From Prosthecobacter sp. (GTDB lineage: Bacteria; Verrucomicrobiota; Verrucomicrobiia; Verrucomicrobiales; Verrucomicrobiaceae): a DNA stretch of 64,000 nucleotides. Shown here in pieces: positions 59,831 through 64,000 of the stretch. The position numbers were made by a program, and so were the translations under genes. The notes under the pieces are model-generated. The model was not told where the DNA came from. It did not search any database and saw only the letters and a list, made by a program, of their open reading frames with translations. The stretch spans positions 124,001 through 188,000 of the forward strand of contig NZ_JAXMIH010000023.1 in assembly GCF_034366625.1 (NCBI RefSeq). Reading direction: 5' to 3'. Numbering within the stretch: the stretch's first letter is position 1; every line of letters starts with the position of its first letter.

Positions 59831-62188
59831 ATGGACACTTCATCCCCATCACCCGACCCGTTCCACGGCCTGAACCCGGCATCTCTCATGGCCGCCGCGG
59901 CCATGCCCACGGATGGTGGCGCCGACACCATGCCGCTCGCCGCACGCGATCTTCCTTCGCTGGAGGAAATCGCCGCCGCCTTCCCCGATCTCGAAATCCT
60001 CGATTTGATCGGCCACGGCGGCATGAGCGCCGTCTTCCGCGTCCGGCAGCCGAAGCTCGACCGCATCGTCGCGCTCAAGGTGCTGCCGAAGGCGCTCGCC
60101 GCCACGCCGGGTTTTGCCGAGCGCTTCACGCGCGAGGGACGCGTGCTCGCACGGCTCAGCCATCCCAACATTGTCGCCGTGCATGACTTCGGTGAGAGCG
60201 GCGGCTTCTGCTACCTCATCATGGAATATGTGGACGGCGTGAACCTGCGCCAGGCCATGCGAGCGGGCCGTTTCACGCCGGAGCAGGCGCTCAACATCAT
60301 CCCCTCTCTCTGCGATGCGCTGCAATTCGCCCACAGCCAGGGCGTGCTGCATCGTGACATCAAACCGGAGAACATTTTGCTCGATTCCAAGGGCAAGGTC
60401 AAAATAGCCGACTTCGGTATTGCCAAAATCATCAGCGAAGATGCCGGTGATGCGATGCTGCTCACGCAAAGCGGCGCACGGCTCGGCACCGCGCCCTACA
60501 TGGCCCCGGAGCAGATCGAGCAACCGAGCAGCGTCGATCATCGTGCGGACATCTACAGTCTTGGCGTCGTGTTTTACGAAATGCTCACCGGCGAGCTGCC
60601 GCTGGGTCGTTTCGCGGCGCCGTCGGAGAAATCGGCGGTCGGCGGCAACATCGACGAGATCGTGTTTCGAGCGTTGGAGAAAGAGCGTGGCCGCCGCCAG
60701 CAAAGCGCGGGCGAGTTCAAGACGCAGATCGAAGGTCTCGCCTCCATGTCCGCCTCGGCGCAGAGTTCGCTGGCGCGGCGCTTTCAAAGTTTTGAATACA
60801 AATCAAAGCGTACGATCTTCGGCAGGCCGCTGCTGCACGTCACGCAGGGCATTGATCCCACGACGGGCGAGAAGCGCGTGGCGCGTGGCATTTTCGCCTT
60901 CGGTGAGATCGCGATTGGTGTGTTTGCTTTCGGTGGTTATGCGCGCGGCTGGTTCGCGTGCGGCGGCATGGCGGTGGGCGGTGTGGCGATAGGCGGTTTG
61001 AGCATCGGGTTGCTCTCCTGGGGCGGTCTCGCGCTGGCACTGCTGCTCGCTGTCGGCGGTTTGAGTGTCGGTCCGCTGGCGACCGGTGGCGCTGCGCTCG
61101 GCTGGAACGCGATGGGTGGTATCGCTGCGGGCTGGAACGCCGTCGGCGGCCTCGTCGTCGCGCAGCATGGCATGGGTGAAAAAGTCATCGCGCCGCATGT
61201 GGTCAAGTCGCTCGCGGAAATGCCGCGCGCCTTGCAGATCATGTCGGAGGCATCATGGCTGACCAGTATGGGTGCGTTCTTGTGGCTACCGCTCATGCTG
61301 CCGATGCTGCTCGTGCCGTGGTGGGCGCGGCGGCAGTTGGAGATTGGCGAGGGTGTGGATCAAGCCGCGGCCCGGCGCGCATCGGCGCGAGTTTTCTGGC
61401 TGTTTCCAGCCCTCGCGTTGCTGTGCGGCGTGCTGTGGTGGATGCTGCTTCGCTGGACGGCCTCCGGTATGGCGGATGCGGCCCGCTTCATCATTCCCAC
61501 TGTCATCGGTGGTGTGGGCTGCCTGCTTTTCTTGCTTAGCCTGCCGCTGTGGCTGCGCCTCGTGCCGATGAACTCATTTTACGGTGTGCGCCTGCCCTCC
61601 ACCTTCGCCTCCGATGAGCGCTGGTATGCTGTGAACGCTGTTTTCGGCAAGCATCTGACTTGGTGGTCGCTTGCAGTCATCGCAGCGGGCATCGCGGGTT
61701 TTTATCAACTGCCGCGCCATCAGGACGCCTATCCTTGGGCGGCCATCACGCTCACGCTGGTCGCCGTCGCCGCCGCCGTGGCCGCCACGCTGATATGGAT
61801 GCACCGGCATCCCTTGGGCCGTGATACCATCAAGCCCCACCGCCTTGTTCGCAATCTCGAACTAGTCATCCCGGCGCTCGTGCTGATGTTTTTCATTCGC
61901 TCGTTTATCGCCCGGCCCTACATCGTTCCGCACGGCAACGAACCCGGTGTTGCCAAAAACAGCCGCTGGATCGCCTCGCATCTCGACACCGGTTTCACAC
62001 CGGGCGATCTCATCGCGTATGAGCATGAGGGCGGCCAGACATGGCTGGCCCGTGTCATCACCGTGGAAACCAAGGGCTTGCGCCTCAAACGTGCCAGCAA
62101 CCCGGACGAGTTCTTCATGCCATGGGACAAGATCATCGGGAAGATGCTGTTTTCGTACATGTCGCCGGGTGCGCTGCCAAAATCATGA
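59831..62188 (+). CDS. Ser/Thr kinase with Gly-rich membrane repeats, SdpI-like and degenerate signal-peptidase-like domains
   Basis: 785 residues. The kinase domain has GHGGMS (Ser for the usual third Gly), VALKVLPKA, HRDIKPENILLD, DFGIAKI and APYMAPEQ. Then a run of AFGGYARGWFACGGMAVGGV, AIGGLSIGLLSWGGLAL and AVGGLSVGPLATGGAAL glycine-zipper repeats, more spans, and MNSFYGVRLPSTFASDERWYAVNAVFGKHLTWW, matching SdpI-family proteins. The end (FFIRSFIARPYIVPHGN, FTPGDLIAYEHEGGQTWLARVI, WDKIIGKML) follows signal peptidase I, but the SGSM Ser site is replaced, so it is probably inactive. Downstream sigma gene overlaps by four bases. Confidence 0.9.
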   Translation: MDTSSPSPDPFHGLNPASLMAAAAMPTDGGADTMPLAARDLPSLEEIAAAFPDLEILDLIGHGGMSAVFRVRQPKLDRIVALKVLPKALAATPGFAERFTREGRVLARLSHPNIVAVHDFGESGGFCYLIMEYVDGVNLRQAMRAGRFTPEQALNIIPSLCDALQFAHSQGVLHRDIKPENILLDSKGKVKIADFGIAKIISEDAGDAMLLTQSGARLGTAPYMAPEQIEQPSSVDHRADIYSLGVVFYEMLTGELPLGRFAAPSEKSAVGGNIDEIVFRALEKERGRRQQSAGEFKTQIEGLASMSASAQSSLARRFQSFEYKSKRTIFGRPLLHVTQGIDPTTGEKRVARGIFAFGEIAIGVFAFGGYARGWFACGGMAVGGVAIGGLSIGLLSWGGLALALLLAVGGLSVGPLATGGAALGWNAMGGIAAGWNAVGGLVVAQHGMGEKVIAPHVVKSLAEMPRALQIMSEASWLTSMGAFLWLPLMLPMLLVPWWARRQLEIGEGVDQAAARRASARVFWLFPALALLCGVLWWMLLRWTASGMADAARFIIPTVIGGVGCLLFLLSLPLWLRLVPMNSFYGVRLPSTFASDERWYAVNAVFGKHLTWWSLAVIAAGIAGFYQLPRHQDAYPWAAITLTLVAVAAAVAATLIWMHRHPLGRDTIKPHRLVRNLELVIPALVLMFFIRSFIARPYIVPHGNEPGVAKNSRWIASHLDTGFTPGDLIAYEHEGGQTWLARVITVETKGLRLKRASNPDEFFMPWDKIIGKMLFSYMSPGALPKS

Positions 62189-62910
62189 CGCACAGTTTCC
62201 ATGACACGCGCTGGACTCTCATCGCCCGCTCGCGTGGTGATGATCCGGTGAGCCGTGCGGCGCTAAGCGAGCTGTGTGAGGCTTACTATGCGCCGGTGGT
62301 GTCCTTCTTGCGACACGATGGCCGTGCGGAGGATGCTGCGCGGGACTTGGCGCATGATTTTTTTGCCAAGTTGCTCGAGGGGGATGCCATCAACGGGGCC
62401 GATCCGCTCCGCGGTCGTTTTCGCAGCTATCTGCTATCCGCGTTGAAGCGATTCGCTGCGGATCAGCGGGATCACGATCATGCGGCAAAGCGCGGTGGCG
62501 GGCAGATTCATGCGGTGATCGAGAATGACGACTCCAGCACCGGTGCTGGCCTGCAAATCGCCGACGCGAACGTCGAAGCGCCCGATGCGGCGTTTGATCG
62601 CCAGTGGGCGCTTACGGTGCTCGCACGAGCGTTGAGCACGTTGGAAGCAGAGTTGCGTGACAGTGGCAAAGGACTCCAATTCGAGACGCTGAAGCAGTGG
62701 CTGACCGCAGACGGTGATGCCACGCCGCAAAGTGAAGCGGCAGCGAAACTCGGCCTCAGCGAAGATACCGTCAAAGTCGCCATCCACCGCTTGCGCAAAC
62801 GCTTCCGCGATGCCGTGAAGGCCGAAATCGCTCAAACCGTGAGCGATTCAGGCAACGTGCGTGAGGAGCTTGATGCGCTGATGAACGCGTTGCGCGGAGG
62901 CGGAGGATAG
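62185..62910 (+). CDS. ECF-type RNA polymerase sigma factor paired with a Ser/Thr kinase (second copy)
   Basis: 241 residues from ATG 62185, overlapping the kinase TGA (ATGA); the upstream open frame is out-of-frame kinase sequence. Same layout and length as 4654-5379: FHDTRWTLIARSRGD, LSELCEAYYAPVVSFLR, LAHDFFAKLLEG, RGRFRSYLLSALKRF, then AAAKLGLSEDTVKVAIHRLRKRFRDAVKAEI as region 4. Here the kinase precedes the sigma gene. The stop lies in a long inverted repeat. Confidence 0.9.
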   Translation: MTHSFHDTRWTLIARSRGDDPVSRAALSELCEAYYAPVVSFLRHDGRAEDAARDLAHDFFAKLLEGDAINGADPLRGRFRSYLLSALKRFAADQRDHDHAAKRGGGQIHAVIENDDSSTGAGLQIADANVEAPDAAFDRQWALTVLARALSTLEAELRDSGKGLQFETLKQWLTADGDATPQSEAAAKLGLSEDTVKVAIHRLRKRFRDAVKAEIAQTVSDSGNVREELDALMNALRGGGG

Positions 62911-63007
62911 GCCTCCGGCCTGTCAATGGATTGAGGCTTCCAGCCTTGATTCGGACGGGCCAAGGCTGGAAGCCCCGGTCCATTGACAGCCTGGAAGGCT
63001 ATCCTCC
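62902..63007. repeat. Long inverted repeat spanning both convergent stop codons
   Basis: Arms include GGAGGATAG (62902-62910) with CTATCCTCC (62999-63007), TGTCAATGGA (62921-62930) with TCCATTGACA (62979-62988), and GGCTTCCAGCCTTG (62935-62948) with CAAGGCTGGAAGCC (62961-62974), around a 12-base loop. The sigma TAG and the aspS TAG sit at mirror positions. Confidence 0.92.
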
Positions 63008-64000
63008 GATGGGAGCAGCAGCCTCCGGCTTCTTCTCCTTGAAGGTGCTCTGGATGTAAATCTCGCGGAGCGTCTTGAAGTCGATGGTCGTCGGGCTGTC
63101 AGTCATCAGGTCGGCGCCTTTGTTGTTCTTCGGGAAGGCGATGACTTCGCGGATGCTGTCCTCGCCGCTGACGAGCATGGCGACGCGGTCGAGGCCGAGG
63201 GCGAGGCCGCCGTGAGGCGGAGCGCCGAAGCGGAAGGCGTCGAGGAGATGGCCGAATTTATGCGCCTGTTCTTCCTCGTTCACGCCGAGGACGCTGAACA
63301 TCTTGGCTTGCAGATCCTTCTCGTGGATTCGGATGGAGCCGCCGCCTAGTTCGTAGCCGTTGAGGACCACGTCGTAGGCTTCGGCGCGGACTTTGGCGTA
63401 TTCACCGGCTTCCATGAGCGGGATGTCCTCCGTTTTCGGGCGGGTGAAAGGGTGATGCACGGCCACCCAGCTCTGCGTTTCGGCGTCGTGGGCCAGGAGC
63501 GGGAAATCGACGACCCAGAGGAAGTTGAAGGCGGTGCTGCCCTTCGTGAGTTCGGTCATGTTCGCGATCTCGACGCGGACGCGACCGAGAATGTCACACG
63601 CTTCCTGCCAGGTGCCGGCGTAGAAGAAGATGAGGTCGTTTTCTTCGACCTTGAGCTTGGCGATGAGCGCCTGCTGTTCCTCGGGGCTGAAGAATTTCCA
63701 CAGCGGGGACTTGTACTCGAGCACGCCATTCGCATCGCGCTCCACCTTGATGAAGGCGAGTTGCTTCACCTTCATGCCCGCCTGCGTGGCGATCTCGTTC
63801 AAACGGATCATCTGACCCGTGGTGATGCCGGCGAAACCCTTCACGTTGATGGAGCGCACGACGCCACCGCCTTCGATGGTGCTGCGGAAGATTTTGAAGC
63901 CGCTGCTGGCAAAGACATCGGCCATATCGACGATCTCGTTGCCATAGCGTGTGTCGGGCTTGTCAGAGCCGTAGCGGTCCATCGCTTCCTGATACGTCAT
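62999..64000 (-). CDS. aspS: Aspartyl-tRNA synthetase, C-terminal part (5' end beyond window)
   Basis: 333 codons to the window edge; the ATG at 64000 is in frame but family alignment puts it inside the enzyme (TYQEAMDRYGSDKPDTRYG is internal). Visible are the bacterial GAD-type insertion region, FNFLWVVDFPLLAHD, HHPFTRP, YDVVLNGYELGGGSIRIH and motif 3 (FGAPPHGGLALGLDRVAML). Charges tRNA(Asp), and tRNA(Asn) in some bacteria that lack AsnRS. It ends in TAG at 62999 within the shared inverted repeat. Confidence 0.97.
   Translation of the reverse strand: MTYQEAMDRYGSDKPDTRYGNEIVDMADVFASSGFKIFRSTIEGGGVVRSINVKGFAGITTGQMIRLNEIATQAGMKVKQLAFIKVERDANGVLEYKSPLWKFFSPEEQQALIAKLKVEENDLIFFYAGTWQEACDILGRVRVEIANMTELTKGSTAFNFLWVVDFPLLAHDAETQSWVAVHHPFTRPKTEDIPLMEAGEYAKVRAEAYDVVLNGYELGGGSIRIHEKDLQAKMFSVLGVNEEEQAHKFGHLLDAFRFGAPPHGGLALGLDRVAMLVSGEDSIREVIAFPKNNKGADLMTDSPTTIDFKTLREIYIQSTFKEKKPEAAAPIGG

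Noticed and set aside
1..64000. CRISPR arrays, tRNA or rRNA genes, insertion sequences, prophage
   Set aside because: I looked for evenly spaced repeats, tRNA-like T-loop sequences, transposase motifs and phage structural genes and saw none. Short direct repeats present are dispersed and not regularly spaced.

Overview
The window looks like chromosomal DNA of a Verrucomicrobiota bacterium, probably near Prosthecobacter/Verrucomicrobium. The evidence is GC-rich coding sequence, a complete Verru_Chthon pseudopilin cassette (order D, B, C, A), several Ser/Thr protein kinases with secreted-type C-terminal domains, DUF1080 and PQQ/heme-binding secreted proteins, and a VPEP-type PEP-CTERM protein. 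No rRNA, tRNA, CRISPR array, phage or insertion sequence was recognised. No gene-free stretch exceeds 300 bases.

Layout. 1-6.3 kb: a minus-strand run of folD, an ECF sigma factor, a Ser/Thr kinase and a methyltransferase cut by the window edge. 6.3-12.9 kb: a small ribbon-helix-helix gene pair beside an AT-rich, dyad-rich spacer, then secreted proteins (DUF1080, NHL propeller, an EF-hand/redoxin/cytochrome/copper-monooxygenase-like protein) and two coiled-coil envelope proteins. 13-17.3 kb: a ParA ATPase with a possible roadblock-fold partner, convergent with a second kinase. 17.5-24.6 kb: LMW tyrosine phosphatase, an RpiB-GlyA fusion, CvfB, a PQQ-like propeller and tsaD. 24.7-28.2 kb: three small proteins (two lipoproteins under 45 residues) and a large sorbosone-dehydrogenase/cytochrome protein. 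28.2-34.1 kb: the Verru_Chthon cassette. 34-40 kb: sugar isomerase, a VapBC-type module, ceramidase-like and PQQ-like proteins. 40-50.6 kb: tex, an amidohydrolase, lipoproteins, a basic Lys/Ala protein, an orphan NirJ/AhbC radical SAM protein, an RND adaptor with a probable frameshift, and a class V aminotransferase. 50.7-52.0 kb: a less GC-rich two-gene island with a C39/papain-like protease fold. 52-55.7 kb: a sugar-metabolism group (TIM-barrel isomerase, SDR, ROK kinase, SIS protein). 55.7-64 kb: PEP-CTERM protein, MetE-like protein, PP2C phosphatase, galM, a third kinase overlapping a second ECF sigma factor, and aspS running off the edge.

Themes. Phospho-signalling is dense: three kinases, one PP2C, one LMW phosphatase and two ECF sigma/kinase cassettes with opposite internal gene order. 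Several intergenic spacers carry dispersed low-complexity or palindromic repeats (ATTCGNCATTC, ATCAAGCAACCAGCATC, ACCACAGAGGCACGATG and CGCGAAT types). In at least two places these repeats supply the start or stop codons of neighbouring genes. That reuse, the kinase with SdpI and signal-peptidase-like domains, the ParA/roadblock-like pair and the C39-like island are the parts most worth following up. All family names come from motif recognition by eye; no search was run.
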